Below are positions 24,934 to 33,020 of a DNA stretch of 37,964 nucleotides, in pieces. Source of the stretch: JALHST01 sp038316335. Its GTDB lineage: Bacteria; Bacteroidota; Bacteroidia; Flavobacteriales; Flavobacteriaceae. The stretch covers positions 1 through 37,964 of the forward strand of contig JBBQAM010000035.1 in assembly GCA_038316335.1 (NCBI GenBank). The letters are read 5' to 3'. Position 1 is the first letter of the stretch, and each line of letters starts with the position of its first letter. Made by a program: the position numbers and the translations under genes. Below the pieces are notes generated by a model. The model was not told the DNA's origin, did no database searches, and saw only the letters and a program-made list of their open reading frames with translations.

Positions 24934-25950
24934 ATGTGCCATAGCCGTCAATGTCATATAGTTCCGCCGCATATTCTAGAGGAATTGGCAAAAAGAGGCA
25001 ATCTAAGTTGCAAAAAGACCTTGAATGATGCCCATCGAATTCGTGAAAGGCGCACTTCGGCACTAAACGATTTATTGATTCGCGAACCAATTCCCGGTCA
25101 TGGCGATCGATTGGTCTATGACTCAAAACATAGCTATGAACAGCGCGTAAAACTAGTCAGAACTGAAGGTGAAAATAGCGTAGAAGACAAAACCGTCAAT
25201 CAGGCCTATGAAAATACGGGGTATGTTCGCACGTATTTCAAAGACACGTTCGGTCTCGATTCAATTGATAATAAAGGCCTTGATATCATTTCGAACATCC
25301 ATTATGGCAATGACTATAACAATGCGTATTGGGATGGTGATGAAATGACCTATGGGGATGGGGATGGCAAGGAGTTTACGAATTTTGCAGGGGCCATTGA
25401 TGTGGTCGCACACGAGCTGATGCACGGTATCACACAATTTTTGGGGAATTTGGAATACAGAGGTCAATCAGGGGCTTTAAACGAGCATTTTTCAGATGTT
25501 TTCGGTACGATAATCAAACAAAAATTCTTAAAACAAACCCTTGGAGAGGCCGATTGGTTGATCGGGGATTCGATTGTTACCAAAGATTTTCCCGGTGTGG
25601 CCATACGCTCAATGAAAGCGCCAGGTACCGCGAATGAATTTGATAACCAGCCAGACCATATGCATGCGTATTACGACGGTGCGGCCGATAACCAAGGAGT
25701 GCATATGAACTCAGGGATTCCCAACAAGGCATTTTACCTTGCTTGCCTGGAAATCGGTCTTGACGATTGCGCCCTGATATGGTTTGAAACATTGAAAGTC
25801 TTATGGCGAACCGCTGACTTTACCGATATGTTGAAAATGATGCTAATCACGGTGAAGAACCTAAAAGACAAGGAGACAGTGCATTGGGATGCTCCGGCGG
25901 CAATAACTAGAAGCTTTTTAAAAGTAGGTCTGACACTTGACGTAGTATGA
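24934..25950 (+). CDS. M4-family (thermolysin/protealysin-like) metallopeptidase
   Basis: 338-residue zinc endopeptidase. Catalytic residues are H160-E161-L-M-H164 (VAHELMHG), the third zinc ligand Glu184 (LNEHFSDVFG) and the catalytic His257 (QGVHMNSG). There is no signal peptide. The short N-terminus with VPPHILEELAKRGN matches the small protealysin-type propeptide with its PP motif. Protealysin-like proteases are synthesised in the cytoplasm and reach other compartments unconventionally. The gene overlaps the emfourin-type inhibitor gene by four bases (ATGA at 25947-25950). The length is close to that of Serratia protealysin. The start ATG 24934 keeps the propeptide motif near residue 11. 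Confidence 0.92.
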   Translation: MCHSRQCHIVPPHILEELAKRGNLSCKKTLNDAHRIRERRTSALNDLLIREPIPGHGDRLVYDSKHSYEQRVKLVRTEGENSVEDKTVNQAYENTGYVRTYFKDTFGLDSIDNKGLDIISNIHYGNDYNNAYWDGDEMTYGDGDGKEFTNFAGAIDVVAHELMHGITQFLGNLEYRGQSGALNEHFSDVFGTIIKQKFLKQTLGEADWLIGDSIVTKDFPGVAIRSMKAPGTANEFDNQPDHMHAYYDGAADNQGVHMNSGIPNKAFYLACLEIGLDDCALIWFETLKVLWRTADFTDMLKMMLITVKNLKDKETVHWDAPAAITRSFLKVGLTLDVV

Positions 25951-26210
25951 AATATCGCATTGAGGTTTCAGGAGGATTTATGGGAAGGGTCAAGGAATAC
26001 GAAGGGGAACTCCATTTAAGTCAAGAATCGCGGGCAAGGATCTTGAAGTGGGTCCAGACTCCCATAGCACCAAAAGTAAACTTGCGTGACGGACTGCGCT
26101 ATTCGTTTACGTTGCAAGAAGGGAAATTATCTTATTCGGCGAATTTTGATGATACCAATCTTCCGGAACCATTGAGGGATTTAATGGAAAATGTTAAAAA
26201 GCAGGGATGA
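25947..26210 (+). CDS. Emfourin-type protealysin inhibitor
   Basis: 87-residue small cytoplasmic protein encoded in tight overlap with the M4 peptidase. The start MKYRIEVSGGFMGRVKEYEG, followed by a central VNLRDGLRYSFTLQ and the tail LPEPLRDLMENVK, resembles emfourin (M4in), the protein inhibitor encoded beside protealysin in Serratia, where it blocks the active site. The gene pairing and length support the assignment. It may keep the cytoplasmic protease inactive until release. I did not test sequence similarity numerically, so the specific name is an inference from fold pattern and context. Confidence 0.85.
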   Translation: MKYRIEVSGGFMGRVKEYEGELHLSQESRARILKWVQTPIAPKVNLRDGLRYSFTLQEGKLSYSANFDDTNLPEPLRDLMENVKKQG

Positions 26211-26550
26211 AATCAGAAATTATTCCCCCGATTTGTCAGGGAGTTGGGAAGTATTCTTTCCATATTCCTGAAAAATTCCACATGAAACTTCCTTTTTGAT
26301 CAAAGAAACCTCTGTGTGTCTATTTTTCTTAGACCACGCTTCGATTTGAGGAGATAAATAGCCCATGTGCCAATATTTTTAATTGAAAAGGATGGAGGAA
26401 GTACAAAGAAAACCTTCACGCTAGGCGCCTAAATAAAGGCATTTTCCAATATAAAATTAAGCAAGTAAGACTTCATGGTAAAATTAATTGTGAATTCGTT
26501 GTGATTATTTGCACATAACTGCCACTAACAGTTTAAAGGAAAACCAGTTT
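26211..26550. other. Intergenic region upstream of the ECF sigma gene
   Basis: 340 bases between the emfourin and sigma-factor genes. It holds a 48-codon minus-strand frame (26220-26366, ATG to TAA) that starts MGYLSPQIEAWSKK and is rich in Lys, Glu and Ser. This could be a small gene convergent on the emfourin gene but has no recognised family or ribosome site. No exact TAnnTTTG box and no terminator are visible. The rest, 26367-26550, is AT-rich and presumably carries the promoter of the sigma-factor gene. Confidence 0.3.
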
Positions 26551-27039
26551 ATGGGGAAGGAAGCGAAATTTATAGCAGTCATCAAGCAATACGAAGGTGT
26601 TATTTTCAAGATTACCACCATCTATACCGACAATAAGGATGATCAACAAGACCTATACCAGGATATTGTCTATCAATTATGGAAGTCGTTTGACTCATTT
26701 AGAAATGAGGCGAAAATTAGCACCTGGATGTATCGTGTTGCCCTAAATACGGGGTTGACAAGAATTAAGAAAAGAGGGAGGCGTGAAAGTTCAATTTCAA
26801 TCGATACTATGGTCATCGAACATACCGAAACCTGGGATAGTCAATTCGAAGAACGTCTGAAACTACTTTATGAGCAGATTGGCAGCTTAAATGCACTTGA
26901 TAAGGGCTTGATCATATTATTCCTAGAGGGAAAGAAATATGAGGAAATTTCTGAGATAACCGGTCTGTCGACGACGAATGTGGGGACCCGCCTAGCTCGG
27001 ATAAAACTAAAATTAAAATCCCGGATTATTAAAAATTAA
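26551..27039 (+). CDS. ECF-type RNA polymerase sigma factor
   Basis: 162-residue extracytoplasmic-function sigma-70. Region 2 covers about 10-80 with DLYQDIVYQLWKSFDSFR and STWMYRVALNTGL; region 4 covers about 105-160 with the helix-turn-helix KKYEEISEITGLSTTNVGTRLARIKLKLK. Start ATG 26551 is preferred to the TTG at 26509 because it puts region 2 at the expected distance from the N-terminus. The next gene begins five bases after its stop and encodes a four-helix membrane protein, the expected arrangement for a sigma factor held by a membrane anti-sigma protein. The target promoters are unknown. Confidence 0.92.
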   Translation: MGKEAKFIAVIKQYEGVIFKITTIYTDNKDDQQDLYQDIVYQLWKSFDSFRNEAKISTWMYRVALNTGLTRIKKRGRRESSISIDTMVIEHTETWDSQFEERLKLLYEQIGSLNALDKGLIILFLEGKKYEEISEITGLSTTNVGTRLARIKLKLKSRIIKN

Positions 27040-27043
27040 CGCG

Positions 27044-27640
27044 ATGGATCTAGATGAAATCAAGGCTACTTGGACGCAAATGAGCGAGCAACTTGAGCAA
27101 CAAAAAAAATTAACCGACAAAATCATACTTGAAATGACACAGCAAAAATATCGCAACAAATTTCGCAAAATCAATACGTTTGAAACCATCGGGGCGGTGT
27201 TCTCGTATGCAATTTCCATATATATCCTTATAAATATAAATGAATTGGATACCTGGTATCTTTTAACATCTGGAATAATTACCCTAGGGTGCCTTTTAGT
27301 GCTTCCGGTCCTGGTGCTTCGATCTCTTAAAAAATTACAGGGGGTCGATTTGATGCATTCCACGTATAAGGAAACCTTCATTAAATTTAGCAAAGCGAAA
27401 GATCACGTGCTGTTTTTGCAGCGCCTGGCCATCTTCTGTGGATTTTTAATACTTTTTACGAGTATGCCCGTTTTCAGCAAGATCCAAAATGGGAAGGATC
27501 TTTTTATAGGCACAAAAACTTGGCTCTGGTATATACCTGTAATGAGTGCTGTTTTATTTTTCTTTGCACGTTGGGTATATGGGTACTATTCAAGTATTAC
27601 AAAGTCGGCGGAAACTATTTTAAATGATTTAGATCAATAG
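27044..27640 (+). CDS. Four-helix membrane protein, candidate anti-sigma regulator
   Basis: 198-residue protein with a charged N-terminal cytoplasmic part (about 1-45, MDLDEIKATWTQMSEQLEQQ, predicted helical) and four transmembrane segments near 48-65, 73-92, 124-142 and 160-178. It lies four bases after the ECF sigma gene and is surely co-transcribed. The classical anti-sigma zinc motif (HxxxCxxC) is absent and I recognise no named domain. The position and the charged helical N-terminus suggest it holds or releases the sigma factor in answer to an envelope signal, but this is inference. Its end overlaps the convergent GntR gene by seven bases. Confidence 0.75.
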   Translation: MDLDEIKATWTQMSEQLEQQKKLTDKIILEMTQQKYRNKFRKINTFETIGAVFSYAISIYILININELDTWYLLTSGIITLGCLLVLPVLVLRSLKKLQGVDLMHSTYKETFIKFSKAKDHVLFLQRLAIFCGFLILFTSMPVFSKIQNGKDLFIGTKTWLWYIPVMSAVLFFFARWVYGYYSSITKSAETILNDLDQ

Positions 27641-28281
27641 GAAACCGAGCGGCTCGTTCCCAACTGCTTGTGGATATAATCTAAAATCAACAACCAGTTC
27701 ATCTTAAGAATGAGTGCTGCTGTGGGGACATTGTCATCCTCTATGGCAGAGATGATGCCATCATGTTGATTATCCGATTTATCATAGATGGTTTCATCGG
27801 ATAATAGGGCTTTCTCATAAAAAAAGACCCGCGTTTTCAGGTCGGCCAAAATCTGTTGGGCCAATTGGTTTTCATAGTGTCGGGTAAGCAACCGATGAAA
27901 TTCGAGTTTGGCGGTAATGCGCTGTAACGTTCCCTGTGCTGTCTTAAAAACGGTTTGTTGCTTTTTAAGGCCCTCGATGCAAGACGGGAAGAAAACAGAA
28001 TTTTCAATAGCAAGCACTTCGAGATCAGCGACCAGTTCATAAAGATCTTTGGCTTCCTTTCGATTCAGGTCGGCAATGATAAATCCGCGATTGGGTATCG
28101 CTTCAATGATCCTTGCCTGTTGCAATTGTGTCAGGGCTTCACGAATAGGGGTAACACTTACGTTCAGTTTTCTGGAAAGAGCCGCCAAATTGATGGTCTG
28201 TCCGCTTACCAATTTTCCAAGTTTCATATGTTCTAGGAGGTATTCGCGAACTTGATCCCGTAAGATTACTTTTGCATCCAT
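27634..28281 (-). CDS. GntR-family transcriptional regulator, FadR/FCD subfamily
   Basis: 215-residue regulator. The N-terminal winged helix-turn-helix spans about 10-75 (LAALSRKLNVSVTPIREAL, then IIEAIPNRGFIIADL). The C-terminal all-helical FCD domain (about 80-205) carries the His-rich metal/effector pocket (HRLLTRHYENQ). FCD members bind small organic acids or sugar acids. A perfect palindrome and a -7 box sit directly upstream (28286-28310), so it probably represses its own expression. No obvious metabolic target is adjacent. Its stop overlaps the sigma-operon gene tail by seven bases, so the two operons run into each other. Confidence 0.9.
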   Translation of the reverse strand: MDAKVILRDQVREYLLEHMKLGKLVSGQTINLAALSRKLNVSVTPIREALTQLQQARIIEAIPNRGFIIADLNRKEAKDLYELVADLEVLAIENSVFFPSCIEGLKKQQTVFKTAQGTLQRITAKLEFHRLLTRHYENQLAQQILADLKTRVFFYEKALLSDETIYDKSDNQHDGIISAIEDDNVPTAALILKMNWLLILDYIHKQLGTSRSVSY

Positions 28282-28285
28282 ACTA

Positions 28286-28293
28286 CAAATATA
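28286..28293 (-). promoter_or_regulatory. -7 box TATATTTG of the GntR gene, nearly leaderless
   Basis: Reading the minus strand, TATATTTG is an exact TAnnTTTG match, ending only four bases before the ATG at 28281. Transcription would start at or within a few bases of the start codon, giving a leaderless or near-leaderless mRNA. No -33 TTTG is visible; the operator fills that side. Confidence 0.6.
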
Positions 28294-28296
28294 CTT

Positions 28297-28310
28297 AATC
28301 GTATACGATT
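28297..28310. promoter_or_regulatory. Palindromic operator AATCGTATACGATT
   Basis: Perfect 14-bp palindrome centred on GTATAC, three bases upstream of the -7 box of the GntR gene and inside its promoter spacer. GTATAC-centred palindromes are typical of FadR-type GntR regulators. The position predicts autorepression. Confidence 0.65.
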
Positions 28311-28843
28311 TAAATAACGTATAGAAGCGCGGCGTATTGCGTGAGATAAACGTGACATTCCATTTTTAGGTCCCGATATCTGCCATTCAATCCATCCTGG
28401 CCAAGATGTATGAAGTCACTTATAGTTTCAGAACACAGGCCGCGCTGTTGAAAGATGCTTGCAATAGAAAGCAAAATAACTTTAGCGTATCCAATGAATA
28501 GCGGATGGGGGATTGAGAATAGGGGGTAAAAAAGACGAGGAATCATGCCAAATGATCATTTTTGTGGCCATTCAGGAGAAAAATAATGCGCATTGGTCCA
28601 TAAATTCACACTTTTATGGCAAAGTATTTGCATCCAAGTTCAACCAAACTTATCTTTGATGCGTTAAAATGAAAGAATATCCTTATTCCAGCGTCCTAGC
28701 GTCTTTTTGTAACACTGAATTATTGGTATTAGGTAAGCAGTTTTAAAAATTGTCAATTCCGTATCTTTCATGGGGTGCTTCAATGCTGGTGAAATGGAGG
28801 ATTCATTCGGATTGATAAAATTAAATAACTTAAATTATAGTGA
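28311..28843. other. 533-base intergenic region without a convincing gene
   Basis: No gene on either strand passes scrutiny. A 78-codon minus-strand frame at 28310-28546 overlaps the operator and reads as low-quality sequence. A perfect 12-bp palindrome AAATGATCATTT lies at 28550-28561. A one-mismatch -7 box (TATCTTTC) lies about 80 bases before the cold-shock gene and is a weak promoter candidate. Confidence 0.4.
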
Positions 28844-29293
28844 ATGGCAAGAGCACAAGAGACTTATGGTAAAAAGGAGCGGGAGAAAAAACGCTTAAAA
28901 AAGCGGGAGGAGAAGCAGAAAAAGAAAGTAGCCCGAAAGGCCTCTTCCACGGGTGGGACCTTCGAGGATATGTTAGTATATGTAGACGAAAACGGTCATT
29001 TTACCGATACACCTCCGGATCCATCCAAAAAAGTAAAAATTGATGCTGAGAGCATCGTATTAGGAATTCCTAAAAAAGAAGAACAAGAAGCCGAAGACCC
29101 TATTCACAAGGGAAAAGTATCGTTCTTCGACAGTTCCAAGGGATTTGGTTTTATCATTGATTCAGACAACCAAGAAAAATATTTCGTGCATGTAAGTGGT
29201 CTTATTGATGAAATTATGGAAAACGACAAGGTTTCCTATGAACTGGAAAAAGGCATGAAAGGGTTGAATGCCGTGCGCGTCAAGAAGATATAA
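28844..29293 (+). CDS. Cold-shock-domain protein with basic N-terminal extension
   Basis: 149-residue nucleic-acid-binding protein. Residues 1-35 are a very basic stretch (KKEREKKRLKKREEKQKKK) and 36-85 an acidic linker. Residues 86-149 form a cold-shock domain with RNP1 KGFGFI and RNP2 YFVHVSGL in the usual order (KGKVSFFDSSKGFGFIID). The extended form is common in Flavobacteriia and probably binds RNA during cold or growth shifts. It has no co-transcribed partner. The start ATG 28844 is the only Met at the head of the basic extension. Confidence 0.9.
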   Translation: MARAQETYGKKEREKKRLKKREEKQKKKVARKASSTGGTFEDMLVYVDENGHFTDTPPDPSKKVKIDAESIVLGIPKKEEQEAEDPIHKGKVSFFDSSKGFGFIIDSDNQEKYFVHVSGLIDEIMENDKVSYELEKGMKGLNAVRVKKI

Positions 29294-29548
29294 TTCCTCA
29301 TAAGCGATTCTTTTTAGGTATTTTCATGCTCTTAGGAATTCTAGGGGTAATGAAATACAGTTACACGCCATTCCGCACGTAACCATTAGAAGAAGCTACA
29401 ATTCTTTCCCAGGCTAAAAGCGACTTTTCGGTATATGTTCCTTGCAAACGAATACCTAAAAAAGTGCTGTTCATCTAATAACTTTTTTGAATTGTACTAA
29501 AATAAGGAGAAATCCGTTTTGGGTACTATAAACCAAAAATTTATAACG

Positions 29549-30343
29549 ATGATCAAGACCATTGCAATTAAAAAACATGTCCTTTTATTTGGCACTATAG
29601 CGGTATTCGCATTTAGCTGTAGTAAGGACAACGAAGTTGCCGGTAATCAAGAACTGACGCAGACAGAGCTCAAATCAATTTTGGAAACAGATGATGTTGC
29701 CAGGATTGCCGATAATGCACTCGCTGAAATATACAATGGCAACGGGCAAAGTGGAAAATCTGCCAAGGTTTCCGATTGTTATGTGGCCGAATATTCCGAA
29801 ACCGGATTTACGGCAACTTTTAATAATTGTGTATTAAACGGAACGGAAAATGTCAATGGCACCTTGAATGTCGTATATGCGACCGCTGAAGGAGAGGCCA
29901 CTTATACTGCGACTTTTGTCGATTTTTATGTAGGAACCATTAAGATTAATGGTACACGAGCCTATACAATCGTTAGTGATAATGCGCAAGGTAGCATCAC
30001 ACTTTCGGTCGCCAGTAATTTAGTGGTAACCATGGAAGACGAATCTGTAATTACCGAAAGTGGAACAAAGACTTTTGGAATCGAATTTGGTGATAGTCTT
30101 GAAAGCACAACCTATTCGATTGATGGTGATTGGACCGTTCAATTGGATGGTAACACCTATATGGTTACCATTGGAACTATGTTGGAAGGCAATTTAGCTT
30201 GCGGGTATATTACCAGTGGCGACATGACCGTTGATAAAAATGGACTCTACGTAACAGTTGATTTTGGGGATGGTAGTTGTGACGATAAGGCAACCTTAAC
30301 GTACCCAAACGACGTTACCGAGGAAATTACCATTAAAGATTAG
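29549..30343 (+). CDS. Lipoprotein of unknown function
   Basis: 264-residue lipoprotein: signal MIKTIAIKKHVLLFGTIAVF with lipobox AFSC (Cys24). The mature protein is acidic and Thr/Gly/Asn-rich with many short beta-strands (ENVNGTLNVVYATAEGEATY, then GSITLSVASNLVV), suggesting a secreted beta-sandwich. Two paired Cys positions (YVAEY region and FNNCV, plus CGYI and SCDDK) could form disulfides. I recognise no family. ATG 29549 is preferred to the in-frame TTG at 29519 because it directly starts the signal peptide. A strong terminator at 30369 ends the unit. Confidence 0.75.
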   Translation: MIKTIAIKKHVLLFGTIAVFAFSCSKDNEVAGNQELTQTELKSILETDDVARIADNALAEIYNGNGQSGKSAKVSDCYVAEYSETGFTATFNNCVLNGTENVNGTLNVVYATAEGEATYTATFVDFYVGTIKINGTRAYTIVSDNAQGSITLSVASNLVVTMEDESVITESGTKTFGIEFGDSLESTTYSIDGDWTVQLDGNTYMVTIGTMLEGNLACGYITSGDMTVDKNGLYVTVDFGDGSCDDKATLTYPNDVTEEITIKD

Positions 30344-30368
30344 AAAATTAAAATAGGATTGTATTTAT

Positions 30369-30396
30369 ACCCGGCCACCTCAGCTGGGTTTTTTTA
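30369..30396 (+). terminator. Rho-independent terminator after the lipoprotein gene
   Basis: ACCCGGC (30369-30375) pairs with GCTGGGT (30383-30389; one G-U pair) across a 7-base loop, followed by seven T residues. Classic intrinsic terminator on the plus strand. Confidence 0.88.
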
Positions 30397-30433
30397 TGAA
30401 TTTAATTCATATCCAGCTATTTAATTTGCAAAT
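30395..30433. promoter_or_regulatory. Two palindromes upstream of the CocE gene
   Basis: TATGAATTTAATTCATA (30395-30411, 8+1+8 interrupted palindrome) and ATTTGCAAAT (30424-30433, perfect 10-bp). They lie between the terminator and the CocE/NonD start and could be regulator sites; a one-mismatch -7 box (TTAATTTG) overlaps the second. Confidence 0.3.
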
Positions 30434-30509
30434 CATTGTCTGCGAAAATGCATGCTCAATCGATGGGTTTTAGTTACTTTTAAACAAATAACCACAAACC
30501 TTATCAGTC

Positions 30510-32393
30510 ATGCAAAAAATTATCAGGTCGTGCCTTTTCGTTATTATTATACTGGGAAGCATACCCGCTGTATGGGCTCAGGAGAATATTCTTACCGCCC
30601 TTCAGGAGATTGCTATTGTAGATCAAAAGGTAATGATGCCGATGCGTGATGGTACGCGTTTGGCCACCGATATCTATCGTCCCAAAGCCCCCGGGAAATA
30701 TCCGATTATTTTCTCCCGTACCCCTTATAATTTTAATACATGGGTAAACGGGGAAGAGCGCACCCGCACGGCACAGACCGCTTATGATATGATAAAACGA
30801 GGCTATGCATACGTCGTTCAAAATGAAAGGGGGCGCTATTTTTCAGAAGGGGAGTGGGATATTTTAGGAACGCCGCTCACTGATGGGTACGATGCCTTTA
30901 CATGGATGAAAGACCAGGAGTGGTCGAATGGTAAAATTGGCACCTTGGGATGTTCCTCGACTGCCGAATGGCAAATGGCCGTTGCCGCACTTGACCACCC
31001 TTCGCACGCGGCAATGGTACCACAAGGCTTCGGCGCAGGGGTAGGAAGGGTCGGTAAGTATTACGAACAAGGAAATTGGTACCGGGGTGGGGTAGAACAG
31101 ATGCTATTTTTCTCATGGCTTTATGGTGTTGAACAGGACAAATTCAAGCCACGTATACCGGCTGGTGCTACCCAGGAAGATCTGATTCGTATTTCACGTT
31201 TTTATGATTTGGCACCTCAAAACCCGGAAGTAGATATGAAAGAGGCTTTGGCCCATCTTCCCCTACAGGATATTCTACAAAATATACATGGCAAACGCGA
31301 AATATTCGATAAAATGGTACGCAGAACCCCGAATGATCCTGCTTGGTATTCAGGGGGTCTCTATAACGATGATATGGAAATCGGTGTTCCTAGTTTTTGG
31401 TTTGCTTCATGGTACGATGTATCGATAAGTCCGAACCTGGCCTTATTTAATTATGTTCGAAATCACGCCAAAGACCCTGAAATCAGGGAGAATCAATATT
31501 TGGTAATCGCGCCGACATTGCATTGTTCGTATACGCGAGCTACGGAAAACACGATTGTGGGCGAACGAAGTGTTGGGGATGCGCGGTTGAATTATGAAGA
31601 ACAGATATATGCTTGGTTTGATTTTTGGTTAAAAGGAGAAGCCAATGATTTTAAAGAGAAAACCCCGAGGGTACAGTATTATACCATGGGTATAAATAAA
31701 TGGCAGGCTTCAGAGACATGGCCCCCGGAAAATACCCAAATGACCACGTATTATTTGAACGGCAAAGGCAAGGCCAATAGCCTATATGGGGATGGCAGAT
31801 TGACGACTAACATGTCACATGGGGCCGACCAAGCCGATGCTTTTACCTATGACCCTATGAATCCGGTAACGTCCTATGGAGGCAATGTGTGTTGCACCGG
31901 CAACGCCATTCAAGGTGGGGCATTTGATCAACGTACGATGGAGACGCGTCAAGATATTCTAGTTTATACCACTGACCCGTTGGAGAAGGGTACTGAAGTT
32001 TCAGGATTCATTGAAACCTCCCTTTATGTATCCTCAGATGCCAAGGATACCGATTTCACGGTCAAACTCATTGATGTTTATCCTGACGGTCGTGCCTATA
32101 ATCTTGATGAGACCATTCAACGCGCACGGTATCGTGAAGGATATACCAAAGAGGTTTTTATGCAAAAGGACAAAGTCTATAAAATAGATTTGACGCCAAT
32201 GGCCACCAGTAATTATTTTGAAAAAGGCCATCGCATTCGCATTGAGGTATCGAGTAGCAATTTCCCAAGGTTTGCAAGAAATTTGAATACAGGAGGCAAA
32301 AATTATGATGAAAAGGATGGGGTTACGGCCCACAATAAAATTCACCATGGCAGTGATTATCCATCCCAAATACATCTTCCGATCGTCAAATAG
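30510..32393 (+). CDS. CocE/NonD-family serine hydrolase (X-Pro dipeptidyl-peptidase/acylase-like)
   Basis: 627-residue exported hydrolase with signal peptide ending VWAQ (about 23). The alpha/beta-hydrolase domain (about 35-370) contains the nucleophile elbow GCSSTAEWQ with Ser149, probably followed by an acid in the PGAWYDVS-like FASWYDVSISPN region and the His of PTLHCSYTRA. The C-terminal beta-sandwich (about 390-620), including FDQRTMETRQDILVYTT and DTDFTVKLIDVYPDG, is the X-Pro dipeptidyl-peptidase C-terminal domain. Relatives include cocaine esterase, glutaryl-7-ACA acylase and alpha-amino ester hydrolases. The substrate cannot be predicted from the sequence. Confidence 0.9.
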   Translation: MQKIIRSCLFVIIILGSIPAVWAQENILTALQEIAIVDQKVMMPMRDGTRLATDIYRPKAPGKYPIIFSRTPYNFNTWVNGEERTRTAQTAYDMIKRGYAYVVQNERGRYFSEGEWDILGTPLTDGYDAFTWMKDQEWSNGKIGTLGCSSTAEWQMAVAALDHPSHAAMVPQGFGAGVGRVGKYYEQGNWYRGGVEQMLFFSWLYGVEQDKFKPRIPAGATQEDLIRISRFYDLAPQNPEVDMKEALAHLPLQDILQNIHGKREIFDKMVRRTPNDPAWYSGGLYNDDMEIGVPSFWFASWYDVSISPNLALFNYVRNHAKDPEIRENQYLVIAPTLHCSYTRATENTIVGERSVGDARLNYEEQIYAWFDFWLKGEANDFKEKTPRVQYYTMGINKWQASETWPPENTQMTTYYLNGKGKANSLYGDGRLTTNMSHGADQADAFTYDPMNPVTSYGGNVCCTGNAIQGGAFDQRTMETRQDILVYTTDPLEKGTEVSGFIETSLYVSSDAKDTDFTVKLIDVYPDGRAYNLDETIQRARYREGYTKEVFMQKDKVYKIDLTPMATSNYFEKGHRIRIEVSSSNFPRFARNLNTGGKNYDEKDGVTAHNKIHHGSDYPSQIHLPIVK

Positions 32394-32435
32394 CTATTTG
32401 GTACGCAGCTTGTATTAATCTGATAAAAATAGACT

Positions 32436-32939
32436 ATGAAAATATTCGGAATGTTCATATGCATTCTATGCAGCATGAATGCGAGTGCGCAAAAACCAAA
32501 TGAAAAGGCCGACCGGGCGTACGAAAACATGAAGGAATTGGTATCAAACCGCAAGTTTAGTTTCAATGCAGACAGTGCATCGCCGATTTCAGGCCGCAGT
32601 CAAAGTATGACCACAAATGACAATTTCCTTGATTTCAAAAAGGATTCGGTAGCGGCGTATTTGCCATATTTTGGGGAGGTTACGACCAGTATTGATTATT
32701 CCGGTGAAGGTGCTATCGCCTTCAATACAAAACCATTAAAATATAACATGCGTATCAATGATAGAAAACGGAGAATCACCATCGTATTCAATGCGCTTGG
32801 AAAATCAGGTTTATATAGGGTTGTACTTGAAATTAATGGGAGTGGGTTTGCCAACTTACTTGTAAAGAGCATAAACCGAACCGGAATACGATATTATGGG
32901 CGCGTGCAGCCATTGAAAGCTGAAAGGAACAAAAGATAA
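32436..32939 (+). CDS. DUF4251-domain exported protein
   Basis: 167-residue protein with a signal peptide (MKIFGMFICILCSMNASA, cleavage near 18). The mature region has the DUF4251 pattern: a short helix (KADRAYENMKELV), RKFSFNADSASP, the central YLPYFGEVTTSIDY and strands ITIVFNALGKSGLYRVVLEI ending in SINRTGIRYYGRV. This family is common in Bacteroidota and of unknown function, probably periplasmic or surface. It follows the CocE gene by 42 bases, so the two may share a transcript, which the terminator at 32956 ends. Confidence 0.85.
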   Translation: MKIFGMFICILCSMNASAQKPNEKADRAYENMKELVSNRKFSFNADSASPISGRSQSMTTNDNFLDFKKDSVAAYLPYFGEVTTSIDYSGEGAIAFNTKPLKYNMRINDRKRRITIVFNALGKSGLYRVVLEINGSGFANLLVKSINRTGIRYYGRVQPLKAERNKR

Positions 32940-32955
32940 TTTCTATTATCAAAAT

Positions 32956-32998
32956 AAAAAAGGGATGCAATTCTTTTGAAGATGCACCCCCTTTTTTT
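32956..32998. terminator. Bidirectional terminator, DUF4251 gene and peptide pair
   Basis: An A-rich arm AAAAAAGGGATGCA and a facing arm TGCACCCCCTTTTTTT form an imperfect stem of about 13 bp with a 13-base loop. T runs occur on both strands, so it can end both the plus-strand DUF4251 gene and the minus-strand peptide genes. Confidence 0.72.
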
Positions 32999-33020
32999 AA
33001 TCGCTAAACGAGCCTATAGC

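Noticed and set aside
28327..28445. GCGCGGC and GCCGCGC 7-base inverted repeat about 105 bases apart
   Set aside because: Too short and far apart to claim a structured RNA; expected by chance at this scale.
28310..28546. 78-codon minus-strand open frame upstream of the GntR gene
   Set aside because: It overlaps the GntR operator, has an unnatural residue mix, no family match and no ribosome site.
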